DNA of 64,000 bases, from assembly GCF_012396235.1 (NCBI RefSeq), contig NZ_JAAXPA010000031.1, forward strand, positions 1-64,000, given 5' to 3'. Position 1 is the first letter of the stretch; each line of letters starts with the position of its first letter. This DNA comes from Rhodococcus opacus. GTDB lineage: Bacteria > Actinomycetota > Actinomycetes > Mycobacteriales > Mycobacteriaceae. Made by a program: the position numbers and the translations under genes. The notes beneath the pieces were generated by a model that did no database searches, had not been told where the DNA came from, and saw only the letters and a program-made list of their open reading frames with translations. This document shows positions 27,525 to 36,686 of this stretch, in pieces.

Positions 27525-29102
27525 CTATCCGACCGCTCGGTCTGCACTTTCCCAGTACCGGGAGCGCAGCGCCTTCTTGTCCAGTTTGCCGAGCGGGGTG
27601 AGCGGCAGCGTGTCGACGAAGTCGATCGATTTGGGGGCGTGCACCGATCCCTTCGCGGCCCGCACCCGTTCGACGAGTTCGGCGGCGTCGACCGTCTGCC
27701 CGGCCCGCAATACCACGCACGCCTTCACGGCCTCGCCCCACTTCTCGTCCGGAACGCCGACCACCGCGACCGAGCCGACGGCCGGATGCGCCGAGATGAC
27801 GTCCTCGATCTCCCGGGGGAACACGTTGAATCCGCCGGTGACGATCATGTCCTTCTTTCGGTCGACGATCGTCATGAATCCGTCTTTGTCCTTGCGTGCG
27901 ACGTCGCCTGTGTGCAGCCATCCCCCGCGGAAGGCCTCGGCGGTCTCGGCGGGCTTCTTCCAGTACCCCTTCATGACCAGCGGGCCGCGGACGCAGATCT
28001 CACCGAGCTCACCCTGGGGGACCTCGTTCAGGTCGTCGTCGAGCAGGGCGACGTTCAGCCAGGGCACGGGACGCCCGCACGTCGCGAGCCGGCTGGGATC
28101 GTCCGCCAGGTGCTCTTCCTTCCGCAGCACCGCGATGGTCATTCCGCATTCGGTCTGGCCGTAGAATTGGAAGAAGATCTGGCCGAACTTCTCGATGCCC
28201 TCCTTCAACCGGGCCGGCGACATCGCCGAGGCGCCGTAGAAAAGGGTCTGCAGGCTGGACACGTCCCGCTTCGGCAGGTCGGGGTGATCCATCAGCAGGT
28301 AGATCATGGTGGGGACGAGCATCGTGGCCGAGATCTTGTGCTTCTCGATCGCCTCGAGGACGGCACCGGGCTCGAACGCGGGCAACACGATCAGCGCGCC
28401 GCCACGCAGCAGGGTCGGGATGAAGAAGGCGGCGCCGGCGTGCGACAGCGGCGTGCAGATGAGGAAACGCGGTTCGTCGGGCCACTGCCACTCGGCCATC
28501 TGAATCTGGTTGAGCGTCGCGCCGGACTGGTAGGAGCCGACGACGCCCTTCGGCTTGCCGGTGGTGCCGCCGGTGTAGACCATGCTGCTGTTGTCGTCGG
28601 CGGCCACGTCCGCCGCCCGCAGGCGTTGCGGGGTGAAGTTCTCGGCGAGGGCGAGAATGTCGGTACCCACTTCGGACGGCCCCAACGACAACACGTTCTC
28701 GATCGACGGCGACTGCGCCACCAGTTCGGCGGCGCGCTCCTCGAAGGCGGTGGGATCGAAGATCAACGTCTGAATCTCGGCGTCCCCAACGATGTACAGA
28801 TGGTCGTCGAGCGAGCCCATCGGGTTCAGCGCGCTGGCGCGGCATCCGGAGATCATGGTGGCGCCCATGCTGATGAGCACTTCGGGCCTGTTCTTGGACA
28901 GCATGGCGGTGCTCGTGCCTTTACCGATTCCGAGTGAAGCCAGTGCCTGCGCAAAGCAACTGATCTGATCGCGCATCTCACCGCCGGTGAGGACGACGTC
29001 GCCGAGGTAGAGCGCCGGCTTGTCGGAGTTGCGTTCCAGTGCAGTGATGAGGAGGTCTGCAGCGAAGGCGGGTCGATGCAGATCTGCGAACTCGTCGGTC
29101 AT
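27525..29102 (-). CDS. Acyl-CoA synthetase / AMP-dependent ligase (FadD8-like)
   Basis: A 525-residue ANL-superfamily enzyme that activates a carboxylic acid as acyl-AMP and then acyl-CoA. The P-loop is YTGGTTGKPKGVV (about residue 172), then FYGQTECGM (A5 motif), GWLHTGDVARKDKDGF (A7) and the hinge/A8 DRKKDMIVTGGFNVFP. The catalytic Lys in PLTPLGKLDKKALR is present. The start at 29102 (MTDEF) is set by AAGGA 8 nt upstream. It is monocistronic, divergent from the CinA gene. Substrate is probably a fatty or aromatic acid but cannot be fixed from sequence. Confidence 0.93.
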   Translation of the reverse strand: MTDEFADLHRPAFAADLLITALERNSDKPALYLGDVVLTGGEMRDQISCFAQALASLGIGKGTSTAMLSKNRPEVLISMGATMISGCRASALNPMGSLDDHLYIVGDAEIQTLIFDPTAFEERAAELVAQSPSIENVLSLGPSEVGTDILALAENFTPQRLRAADVAADDNSSMVYTGGTTGKPKGVVGSYQSGATLNQIQMAEWQWPDEPRFLICTPLSHAGAAFFIPTLLRGGALIVLPAFEPGAVLEAIEKHKISATMLVPTMIYLLMDHPDLPKRDVSSLQTLFYGASAMSPARLKEGIEKFGQIFFQFYGQTECGMTIAVLRKEEHLADDPSRLATCGRPVPWLNVALLDDDLNEVPQGELGEICVRGPLVMKGYWKKPAETAEAFRGGWLHTGDVARKDKDGFMTIVDRKKDMIVTGGFNVFPREIEDVISAHPAVGSVAVVGVPDEKWGEAVKACVVLRAGQTVDAAELVERVRAAKGSVHAPKSIDFVDTLPLTPLGKLDKKALRSRYWESADRAVG

Positions 29103-29277
29103 CTGTAATCCTTCTACTCCCGCGACGCCGAGGCGCATTGGTCCGGCGGCCTGGATTTCCTGTGTCCTGGGTCACCGACACCCTAACCGGAAACCGGAAA
29201 AACTGAAACCTGTTCCACCTGGCTCGCGGGTGGCGACGGCAACTCCGCGCCGGAACACGTCCGATATCGTGAGGTCC

Positions 29278-29772
29278 ATGAGTCCGCAGGACCGAATCGC
29301 AAAACGGATCTCGACCGCGGCGCAGAGCGCGCACGTCTTCCTCGCCACGGCGGAATCCCTCACCGGCGGGCAGATCTCATGCATTCTCGGCGCCGCGCCC
29401 GCGTCCTCCGACTGGTACCGGGGCAGCGTGGTCGCGTATTCCAGCGAAGTGAAACACCGGGTGCTGAAGGTGCCGGACGGTCCCGTCGTCAGTGAGGCCA
29501 GTGCCCGCGCGATGGCAAGTGCGGTCGCGGAACTGCTCGGAGCCGACATCGCCGTCGCAGTGACCGGTGCGGGCGGCCCCGACCCCCAGGACGGGCAACC
29601 GCCGGGGACCGTCTGGTTCGGACTCTTCACCCACGGCCGCATCGACACCGAGATGCACCGATTCGACGGTGAACCGCAGGACGTCGTGACCGCAACGACC
29701 GACCGTGCCCTGGAACTGCTCGAGCAGGCGCTGACCTCCGCGCCCGGTCGAGTTCCTCCCCCTCTCGCATAG
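29278..29772 (+). CDS. CinA C-terminal domain protein (nicotinamide-nucleotide amidase, PncC-like)
   Basis: A 164-residue stand-alone CinA C-terminal domain. Conserved pieces are ATAESLTGGQIS with the catalytic Ser/Thr, SSDWYRGSVVAYSSEVK and AVTGAGGPDPQDGQPPGTVWFG. The family deamidates NMN to nicotinate mononucleotide in pyridine-nucleotide recycling. The N-terminal COG1058 domain of full CinA is absent, as in PncC. GAGG lies 4 nt before the ATG at 29278. It is divergent from fadD and followed by the ChaB operon after 58 bp. Confidence 0.9.
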   Translation: MSPQDRIAKRISTAAQSAHVFLATAESLTGGQISCILGAAPASSDWYRGSVVAYSSEVKHRVLKVPDGPVVSEASARAMASAVAELLGADIAVAVTGAGGPDPQDGQPPGTVWFGLFTHGRIDTEMHRFDGEPQDVVTATTDRALELLEQALTSAPGRVPPPLA

Positions 29773-29830
29773 ATCTCCGAGAGTCGGGTAATCGTCCGTG
29801 CGGGCACCTCTACACCCGAGGAGGATTTCC

Positions 29831-30238
29831 GTGCCGAAGACCACCGACAGCGGCAAGCCGAAGAAGCGCGAGCTCCCCGGGACGCTGAAGAAGTCGTCCG
29901 AGAAGGCGCAGCGCACGTTCGCCAAGGTGTACGACTCCGCAATGGACCAGTACGGGGACGAGGAACGGGCGCATCGCGTCGCGTACGACGCCCTCAAACA
30001 CAGCTACGAGAAGGTCGGGGACCACTGGGAGGCCAAGGACGAGAAGGGCCCCTCGGACGAGCGCGCGAAGAGCGGCGGCCCGAACGCGTCCGGTGAGACG
30101 GCAGAGGGCGTCGACGCCAACGCGAGCAAGGACCACCTCATGCACATCGCGCAGCGACTCGATCTACACGGCCGGTCCACCATGACCAAGGACGAACTCG
30201 TCGACGCGATCGAGAAGGCGAACCGGAGAGCCCGATGA
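29831..30238 (+). CDS. ChaB-domain protein
   Basis: A 135-residue, Lys/Glu/Asp-rich cytosolic protein. The first 75 residues are a ChaB domain (KSSEKAQRTFAKVYDSAMDQYGDEERAHRVAYDALKHSYEKVG in parts: AQRTFAKVYDSAM, HRVAYDALKHSYEK). The C-terminus (KDHLMHIAQRLDLHGRSTMTKDELVDAIEKANRR in parts: LMHIAQRLDLHG, KDELVDAIEKANRR) looks like a Rho-N/SAP-type nucleic-acid-binding helix pair. GTG at 29831 follows CGAGGAGG. Its stop overlaps the start of the ADH gene (ATGA). ChaB was named for cation transport but its role is unclear; in actinobacteria such genes often join stress loci. Confidence 0.85.
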   Translation: MPKTTDSGKPKKRELPGTLKKSSEKAQRTFAKVYDSAMDQYGDEERAHRVAYDALKHSYEKVGDHWEAKDEKGPSDERAKSGGPNASGETAEGVDANASKDHLMHIAQRLDLHGRSTMTKDELVDAIEKANRRAR

Positions 30239-31416
30239 GAGCCGTGACGTGGCAGGGCAAACGGAAGGTCAGCGTCGACACCGTTCCCGACCCGGTGATC
30301 GAACAGAAGACCGACGCTGTCGTCGAGATCACCACCACCAACATCTGCGGCTCCGACCTGCACCTGTACGAACTGCTCGGTGCGTTCATGAACGAGGGCG
30401 ACATCCTCGGCCACGAACCGATGGGCATCGTCCGCGAGGTGGGGTCCGAGGTGACCGACGTGAAGGTCGGCGACCGGGTGGTCATCCCGTTCCAGATATC
30501 CTGCGGCAGCTGCCACATGTGCGATCGGAAGCTGTTCACCCAGTGCGAGATCACCCAGATCCGGGACGAGGGCATGGGCGCGGCGCTGTTCGGCTATTCG
30601 AAACTGTACGGGAGCGTTCCCGGCGGCCAGGCCGAGTATCTTCGGGTGCCGCACGTGAAGAACACCCACATCACGGTTCCGGAGGGTCCACCGGATTCGC
30701 GCTTCGTGTATCTGTCCGACGTGCTGCCGACGGCATGGCAGGCCGTCGAGTACGCGGAGATACCCGACGGCGGTTCCGCCGTCGTTCTCGGGCTCGGACC
30801 GATCGGCGACATGGCGGCACGCATCGCCACGCACAAGGGTTTTCGGGTCATCGGCGTCGATCTCGTGCCCGAGCGGCTCGCCCGAGCGCGGGCGCGGCAG
30901 ATCGAGACGGTCGACCTGAACGACGCCGAGGGTGAACTCGGCGACGTGATCCGGGAGATGACCGACGGCCGCGGACCCGATTCCGTCATCGACGCCGTCG
31001 GCATGGAAGCGCACGGCTCCCCCGGCGCGAAACTCCTGCAGCAGATCACGTCGTACCTGCCCGATGCCATCGCGGCCCCGTTGATGTCGACGGCGGGAAT
31101 CGACCGGCTGCACGCGCTGTACTCGGCCATCGACATCGTGCGGCGCGGCGGCACCCTCTCGCTCATCGGGGTGTACGGAGGAATGGCGGACCCGATACCG
31201 ATGCTCACCCTGTTCGACAAGCAGATTCAGCTGCGGATGGGGCAAGCCAACGTGAAGCGGTGGGTGCCGGACATCCTGCCGTTGCTCACCGACGCCGACC
31301 CCCTGGGTGTCGACACGTTCGCCACTCACGAACTGCCACTGGACCACGCGCCGCACGCGTACGAGATCTTCCAGAAGAAGGAAGACGGCGCTGTGAAGAT
31401 TCTCCTGAAGCCGTGA
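30235..31416 (+). CDS. Zinc-dependent alcohol/formaldehyde-type dehydrogenase
   Basis: A 393-residue medium-chain dehydrogenase. The catalytic-zinc GHE motif is in GDILGHEPMGI and ICGSDLH has the first zinc Cys. The structural-zinc region CGSCHMCDRKLFTQC has the four-Cys lobe. VLGLGPIGDMAA is the NAD fold. It resembles glutathione-independent formaldehyde dehydrogenases by length and by the insert DAIAAPLM. It overlaps ChaB (ATGA) and the next oxidoreductase (TGATG), so three genes are translationally coupled. Substrate is probably an aldehyde or alcohol. Confidence 0.9.
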   Translation: MRAVTWQGKRKVSVDTVPDPVIEQKTDAVVEITTTNICGSDLHLYELLGAFMNEGDILGHEPMGIVREVGSEVTDVKVGDRVVIPFQISCGSCHMCDRKLFTQCEITQIRDEGMGAALFGYSKLYGSVPGGQAEYLRVPHVKNTHITVPEGPPDSRFVYLSDVLPTAWQAVEYAEIPDGGSAVVLGLGPIGDMAARIATHKGFRVIGVDLVPERLARARARQIETVDLNDAEGELGDVIREMTDGRGPDSVIDAVGMEAHGSPGAKLLQQITSYLPDAIAAPLMSTAGIDRLHALYSAIDIVRRGGTLSLIGVYGGMADPIPMLTLFDKQIQLRMGQANVKRWVPDILPLLTDADPLGVDTFATHELPLDHAPHAYEIFQKKEDGAVKILLKP

Positions 31417-32894
31417 TGTCTTCCCTCTGGCTCGATCACGTCGCCGGTCACCGCGGCGCGGTAACGGGGCGATCGTGGGACGAACGCGGACGGTACGACA
31501 CCGTGGTGGTGGGCGCGGGGGTGACCGGGCTGATCACCGGGTTACTGCTCGCCCGTGCGGGACAGCACGTCGCCGTCGTCGAAGCGCGAACCATCGGGGC
31601 CGTCACGACAGGGAACACCACGGGCAAGGTCAGTGTGCTACAAGGTACCCGGCTCGCCGAGATCGGCCGACGCCACGCGTCGCACATCCTGCGCTCGTAT
31701 GTCGAGGGAAACCTGGAAGGCCAGCAGTGGCTGCTCCGGTACTGCCACGACCGCGAGATTCCCGTCGGCACGGCACCGGATTTCACGTTCGCGCAGACCG
31801 AGTCCGGCGTCGACGCGGTGCGCGCCCAGTACACGGCCGCGCGATCGGCGGGCCTGCCCGTGCGACTCGTGCCCGAACTCGAGATACCGGTGCCCCACGT
31901 CGACGCCGTCACACTCGACGACCAGGCGTTCCTGGACCCGATGCCCGTTCTCCATGCGGTGGCCCGCGACCTGATCACACACGGCGGCGACGTGTTCGAG
32001 CACCGTCGTGTGACGTCGGTCCGGACGCTGGTGCGATTCCAGGTCCTGTCGACGCCGGACGGCGACATCGAAGCCCGCCGCGTGGTTCTCGCGACGGGAA
32101 CTCCGATCCTCGATCGCGGAGGATTCTTCGCCCGGCTGAAGGCGGAACGATCGTATGCGGCGGCGTTCCGGGTGCCGGGCGGTGCACCCGGGGGCATGTA
32201 CCTGACCGCCGATCAGCCCACCCGGTCGCTGCGCCCAGCCGAGGCCGGTCGTGTTCTGGTCGTCGGCGGCAACGGTCACGATGTCGGGCGAAGCACGTCG
32301 CCGCAGGCAGCGGTCGACGATCTACTGGCCTGGACCGGTCGTCATTTTCCCGGGGCGACGCCGACCCACCGCTGGTCGGCGCAGGACTACTCCTCGCTGA
32401 ACGCGCTCCCCTACGTCGGCCCACTGGTTCCCGGCAGTGACGGCATTCTCATCGCCACCGGCTACGGCAAGTGGGGTCTCTCGAACGGCGTCGCCGCCGG
32501 TCTCGTGCTCGCCGGACGCATTCTGGGTGGCCACATGCGGTGGGGTGAGGCATTCCAGAGCTATTCGCCGACGCAGCTTTTCGACCTTCCGGCGGCGGTG
32601 AAGGCGAACGGCGAGGTGGCGGTGGAGATGGTCGCGGGCTGGGGTGACGCGCTCGTGGGGCGGCAACGCGGGCAGGGCCGGGCACGCATCGTGCGAGAGG
32701 GACTGCTGCCCGTCGGCGAATACACCTCGGACGGTCACACCGAGCGTGTCTGCGCCGTCTGCCCGCACCTCGGTGGCGTGCTCCGCTGGAACGATGCGGA
32801 GGCTTCGTGGGACTGCCCGCTGCACGGGTCCCGATTCACTGCCGGCGGAACACTTCTCGAGGGCCCCGCAACCACCGATCTCCGACGACTCTGA
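31416..32894 (+). CDS. FAD oxidoreductase (DAO family) fused to a C-terminal Rieske domain
   Basis: A 492-residue fusion. The N-terminal FAD domain has VVVGAGVTGLITGLLLARAG (about residues 30-49) and TTGNTTGKVSVLQG, and the later GYGKWGLSNGVAAGLVLA is typical of DAO proteins. The last 60 residues are a Rieske [2Fe-2S] domain: CPHLGGVLRWND (Cys-x-His) and CPLHGSRF (Cys-x-x-His). Such fusions are thought to pass electrons between a small-molecule donor and the flavin. It is coupled to the ADH gene upstream by a 1-nt overlap. No signal peptide, so cytoplasmic. Substrate unknown. Confidence 0.9.
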   Translation: MSSLWLDHVAGHRGAVTGRSWDERGRYDTVVVGAGVTGLITGLLLARAGQHVAVVEARTIGAVTTGNTTGKVSVLQGTRLAEIGRRHASHILRSYVEGNLEGQQWLLRYCHDREIPVGTAPDFTFAQTESGVDAVRAQYTAARSAGLPVRLVPELEIPVPHVDAVTLDDQAFLDPMPVLHAVARDLITHGGDVFEHRRVTSVRTLVRFQVLSTPDGDIEARRVVLATGTPILDRGGFFARLKAERSYAAAFRVPGGAPGGMYLTADQPTRSLRPAEAGRVLVVGGNGHDVGRSTSPQAAVDDLLAWTGRHFPGATPTHRWSAQDYSSLNALPYVGPLVPGSDGILIATGYGKWGLSNGVAAGLVLAGRILGGHMRWGEAFQSYSPTQLFDLPAAVKANGEVAVEMVAGWGDALVGRQRGQGRARIVREGLLPVGEYTSDGHTERVCAVCPHLGGVLRWNDAEASWDCPLHGSRFTAGGTLLEGPATTDLRRL

Positions 32895-32963
32895 TTCCCA
32901 CCCGATTGGCTTCGGGCCGACCGGGTACCCGTCGCTTGTGTTCACCAGAGGAAGGAAGTGCCC

Positions 32964-33527
32964 ATGACATCGGCAGACACACTGCGCGGCCGGAAGGTCG
33001 CGATCCTGGCCACCGACGGGGTCGAGGAAGTCGAACTCGTCGAACCACGAAAGGCCGTGGAGGACGCCGGCGCGGAGGTTCGGCTGATCTCGTTGTCCCC
33101 CGGCAAGATCCAGGCCATGAACGCGGACGTGAACGCGGCAGGCACCTACGCCGTCGACGCCGTGGTCGGCGACGTGTCGGTCGCCGACTTCGACGCACTG
33201 ATCCTGCCCGGCGGCACCACGAACCCCGACCACCTTCGGATGGACGAGTCAGCCGTCGCCTTCGTCCGCGACTTCGTCGCTTCGGGCAAACCGGTGGGCG
33301 TGATCTGCCACGGACCGTGGACGTTGGTCGAGGCCGACGTCGTCCGCGGCCGCACTCTCACGTCGTATCCGAGCGTGCGCACCGACATCCGCAACGCCGG
33401 CGGAACCGTGGTCGACGAGGAAGTGGTGGTCGACAACGGATTGGTGTCGAGCCGCAACCCCGACGACCTGCCCGCGTTCTGCGCGAAGATCGTCGAGGAA
33501 TTCGCCGAGGGCCGTCACCCGCAGTGA
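32964..33527 (+). CDS. DJ-1/PfpI family protein (type 1 glutamine-amidotransferase fold)
   Basis: A 187-residue protein of the PfpI/YhbO kind. The nucleophilic Cys is in GVICHGPWTLVEA (about residue 114), with the acidic residue in TDGVEEVELVEP near residue 20 and LPGGTTNPDHLR upstream. Relatives are stress proteins linked to glyoxal detoxification or protease activity. ATG at 32964 follows AGGAAG. It is 69 bp from the Rieske gene and may extend that operon. Its stop touches the stop of the convergent DUF4383 gene. Confidence 0.9.
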   Translation: MTSADTLRGRKVAILATDGVEEVELVEPRKAVEDAGAEVRLISLSPGKIQAMNADVNAAGTYAVDAVVGDVSVADFDALILPGGTTNPDHLRMDESAVAFVRDFVASGKPVGVICHGPWTLVEADVVRGRTLTSYPSVRTDIRNAGGTVVDEEVVVDNGLVSSRNPDDLPAFCAKIVEEFAEGRHPQ

Positions 33528-34004
33528 CTAGTCCATCGGCGAGTGTGGTCGGGTCGGGTCCGTTGCGGGCGTCGACCCGACCCGCGCCGTGAAGAATCCG
33601 AGCGCGACCATTCCGGCGCCGAGTGCGAAGTGCAGCCAATTGTCGGCCGTGTTGACCGGCACGAAGTTCGCCGCACTGGCCTGGTCGATCACCAGTCCGT
33701 AGATCCACAGAACGAGATAGACCACACCGCCGACGATCAGGTACAGGCGCGCAGTCTGTACGGTCCGGGCGAATGCGATGCCGGCGACGCCGAAAATCAG
33801 GTGAACGAGGTTGTGCAGCACCGAAACCTGGAATATTCCCAGCAGTTTCGCACCCGAATGGTGCCCGGCGCCGCCGAGCAGATCGTAGTCGGTCGTGATG
33901 CCGGGAACGAAGCCCAGGATCCCGACCAGGAGGAATACCGCACCCACGACGAGCGCGGCGATCTGAACCGGCGACTTCGTCCGGGATGACTCGCGCGTAC
34001 CCAT
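33528..34004 (-). CDS. DUF4383 membrane protein
   Basis: A 158-residue integral membrane protein with four helices. Conserved stretches are VVGAVFLLVGILGFVPGITTD near the N-terminus, VSVLHNLVHLIFGVAGI in the middle (the HN..H pair is typical of DUF4383) and NWLHFALGAGMVALGFF near the end. Family function is unknown; members are common in actinobacterial stress regions. The ATG at 34004 is preceded by AAGGA. It converges on the DJ-1 gene with no gap. Confidence 0.85.
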   Translation of the reverse strand: MGTRESSRTKSPVQIAALVVGAVFLLVGILGFVPGITTDYDLLGGAGHHSGAKLLGIFQVSVLHNLVHLIFGVAGIAFARTVQTARLYLIVGGVVYLVLWIYGLVIDQASAANFVPVNTADNWLHFALGAGMVALGFFTARVGSTPATDPTRPHSPMD

Positions 34005-34076
34005 TGCTCTGCCCTTCCTTCGCGATCGACTGGTCCCCGATTACCCGTCAGCGAACACGTCAACCGCCCAGCGCCG

Positions 34077-35261
34077 TCAGCGGGAGTCCGGCACCGTCAC
34101 CACCACGCGGGTGCCCGATCCGGGTGAGGACGTGACGTCGAAGGTGCCGCCGAGGTTTTCGACCCGCACGATGTGCGACGCCAGCCCGATGTGCCCCTGC
34201 GCCACCCGTTCCGGGACGACGGCCGGATCGAAACCGGCGCCGTCGTCGGCGACCGTCAGCGTGGTCCGCCCGTCGGCGCGGGTGAGTGCGAATTCGATCG
34301 TCGTGGCACGGGCGTGTCTGGTCACGTTGGTGAGCAGTTCCCGCGCCACCCGGTAGAGCAGCTCCTGGCAGTCGGGGTGACCGACGTCGTCGAGGCTCAC
34401 CGACATCTCGAACCCCCGCCGGGCGTAGAGATCGGTGAGCTCGAGCAGCGCCGCGGTGAGGCCCAGCTGCGCGAGGACCTGCGGATGCAGTGTGGTGACC
34501 GTGGACCGCAGTTGCGCCGCGGTCTCGCGGAGGGCGGACTCGGCGGCGACGAGCATGTCGTCCGGGTTTCGCTCCAGGGCCTCCTCCACGTCCAGCCGGG
34601 CGGCCAGGACATTCTGCAGGGGCCCGTCGTGAAGGTCTTCGGCCAGTTGCCGTCGCTCGCGTTCCTCGGCGCCCATCGATTCGGCGATCAGCTGCCTGCG
34701 CACATCCATCAGCGAGATCACCGTCGCAGAGCGCCGGACCAGCACGTACGACAACGCCGTCGTCGCGGCCGCGAGCCACAACAGAAACCCGAAGTAGAGG
34801 TACACCTCGTCGGGGAAACCGACTGCGTCGTCGCGCTTGGAGTAGATGATCCACACCACCTGGTACCCGACGGCGGTACAAACCCCGACGATCGCCGTCA
34901 GACGCGGCCGGTACTGGAACGCCACCGAGATCGGCAGCAGGAAGAACACCGGCAGCAGCACCGACGTCGCGCCGCCCGAGGCGATACACAACGCCACCAC
35001 CGCGGTGACGTCCGCCGCGGTGGACACCCAGCCCGCCCACGGTCCGACGTCCCGCACCAGAACGAAGATCAGCCAGCCGAGCGCCAGAGCCGCATACCCG
35101 ATCAGCAGCCCGGCGAAGACGTCGGGTTTCCAGTGCACCACGCGGATCACCGGCCCGAGCAGCGCCATCAGCCCGATCAGCGGTAACCGGAGAATGGCGG
35201 TCACCCGGACGGCCTCGGTGCTGTAGCGACGGACTACGCGACTCTGGGACGGAAGCGGCAC
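34077..35261 (-). CDS. NarL-type sensor histidine kinase
   Basis: A 394-residue membrane sensor kinase. About six hydrophobic helices fill residues 20-180. The HisKA_3 dimerisation box is RRQLAEDLHDGPLQNVLAARL (His in EDLHDGPLQ), and the ATPase domain has the N box ELLTNVTRHA and G boxes DDGAGF and GHIGLASH. There is no periplasmic sensor domain, so the signal is probably sensed in or at the membrane. GTG at 35261 lies 1 bp after the regulator's stop, so the two are translationally coupled, with the regulator first. Confidence 0.92.
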   Translation of the reverse strand: MPLPSQSRVVRRYSTEAVRVTAILRLPLIGLMALLGPVIRVVHWKPDVFAGLLIGYAALALGWLIFVLVRDVGPWAGWVSTAADVTAVVALCIASGGATSVLLPVFFLLPISVAFQYRPRLTAIVGVCTAVGYQVVWIIYSKRDDAVGFPDEVYLYFGFLLWLAAATTALSYVLVRRSATVISLMDVRRQLIAESMGAEERERRQLAEDLHDGPLQNVLAARLDVEEALERNPDDMLVAAESALRETAAQLRSTVTTLHPQVLAQLGLTAALLELTDLYARRGFEMSVSLDDVGHPDCQELLYRVARELLTNVTRHARATTIEFALTRADGRTTLTVADDGAGFDPAVVPERVAQGHIGLASHIVRVENLGGTFDVTSSPGSGTRVVVTVPDSR

Positions 35262-35262
35262 G

Positions 35263-35898
35263 TCACTCCAGCAAGCCGCGTCGCATCGCCTCGGCCACCG
35301 CGGCCGCGCGGTCGCTCACCCCGAGCTTCTCGTAGAGGCGCTGGACATGGGTCTTGACCGTCGACGGTGCCAGATACAGCTCACCGGCGATCGTGGGAAT
35401 GCTCTGGCCGCGCGCAATGAGCGCCAGCACTTCCTTCTCCCGGCCGCTCAGCGCCGGCCCGACCGGTTCACTGCGACGACGCACCTCGCCGGCCAGTCCG
35501 ACGGCGAGGGAGGCGGGGAGGACGTCGCGGCCCTGAGCGCAGTCCAGGACGGCTTTCACGATCTCCGCCCGAGTGGACTCCTTGGGCAGGAACCCCGCCG
35601 CCCCCTCCTGCAACGCGTGGTAGACGATCGCGGACTCGTCGTGCGCCGACAGCAGCAACACCCGCGTGGCGAGTTCGGCTCGCCGGACGGCCGCCGCCAC
35701 CTGGGAACCGTCCAGCTCCGGCATCCGATAGTCGAGCAGTGCGACGTCGGGGGCGAGTTCGCGGATCAGGGCGAGCGCCGCCGCACCGTCGTCCGCCTCG
35801 CCGACCACCTCGATGTCGCCACTCGCCAGGAGCGCACGGACGACACCGTCCCGAAAGATCGGGTGGTCGTCGCCCACCACCACACGCACGGCGCTCAC
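35263..35898 (-). CDS. NarL/FixJ-family response regulator
   Basis: A 211-residue regulator. The receiver has GDDHPIFRDG (acidic pair), phospho-acceptor Asp in VALLDYRMPELDG (about residue 54), a Ser in LLLSAHDES and Lys in FLPKEST. A LuxR-type helix-turn-helix follows (LSGREKEVLALIARGQSIPTIAGEL, here as LSGREKEVLALIARGQS and LAPSTVKTHVQRLYEKL). GTG at 35898 is the first start before the receiver core; its ribosome site is weak and a start further upstream cannot be excluded. It forms a pair with the kinase downstream and is divergent from a small secreted protein gene, a plausible target. Confidence 0.92.
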   Translation of the reverse strand: MSAVRVVVGDDHPIFRDGVVRALLASGDIEVVGEADDGAAALALIRELAPDVALLDYRMPELDGSQVAAAVRRAELATRVLLLSAHDESAIVYHALQEGAAGFLPKESTRAEIVKAVLDCAQGRDVLPASLAVGLAGEVRRRSEPVGPALSGREKEVLALIARGQSIPTIAGELYLAPSTVKTHVQRLYEKLGVSDRAAAVAEAMRRGLLE

Positions 35899-36162
35899 GG
35901 CGCGGTCCGATGCGAAGCGACTCCGGCGAAGTCCATTGCTCACTTTCTCACGAGAGCAGGCCCGCGCGGAGCACTTCGCGGCGCCGGTGTCCCCCGATCG
36001 GTGGACACCGAATTCATCCCGCCCTCGGTCCTGTCGGTGGACAGACGACGGCGCACATTCGCGACATAGTTGGTGCACACCGGAAAACGGGGAGATCGGA
36101 AACCGAAACCCCCACGGCCCCAGACGTTCCCCCCGAAGTGTCACAACTCAGGAGAAGCCATC

Positions 36163-36639
36163 ATGCGCACCCTCGCCCGCCGCCGCGTCGCACTCTTCAT
36201 CGCACTGCCCGCCACCGCAGTGGCCGTCACCGGATTCGCCATCGCCGCAGCCGGTGTTGCCACCGCGGGCACGATGCCGACATCGGGACCCACGATCGCG
36301 ATGACGATCAGCAACGACACCGACCTGCCGATGGTCCTCGCGGGCTCGTCGAACCCCTACGGGCAGTGGATTCAGGCGCCGTCGGACTACCTCGCCCCGC
36401 ACAGCAGCCAGATCGTGAAGGCATTCTCCACCGATCCGAACGGCGTCGAGGTGGACGCCACCTACTCGCTCCCCGGTGGTGCCCAGGCCGTGTTCCGCGC
36501 CGACAACTACAGCAACACCACCGACGTGGACGGCACCCGCGTCGACGCCGACTACGGCCACGCCTACGGCATCAGCAGCTGGATCGACTCGGGCTACCCG
36601 AACATGAACGCCGGCTACCACCTGTACGGACACCCCTGA
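36163..36639 (+). CDS. Small secreted protein
   Basis: A 158-residue exported protein. The signal peptide (RTLARRRVALFIALPATA then a hydrophobic core) is likely cleaved near ATAGT (about residue 36). The mature 120 residues have no Cys and many Asn, Asp, Ser and Tyr: TISNDTDLPMVLAGSSNPYG and FRADNYSNTTDVDGTRVDAD suggest a beta-sandwich. It recalls small bacterial secreted beta proteins, but I cannot name a family. AGGAGAAG precedes the ATG. It is divergent from the two-component genes and 47 bp before a 48-residue ORF. Confidence 0.82.
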   Translation: MRTLARRRVALFIALPATAVAVTGFAIAAAGVATAGTMPTSGPTIAMTISNDTDLPMVLAGSSNPYGQWIQAPSDYLAPHSSQIVKAFSTDPNGVEVDATYSLPGGAQAVFRADNYSNTTDVDGTRVDADYGHAYGISSWIDSGYPNMNAGYHLYGHP

Positions 36640-36686
36640 CAGACGATCCCGACCATCCACCGAACACTCGAAGAAAGCCGGAGAAC

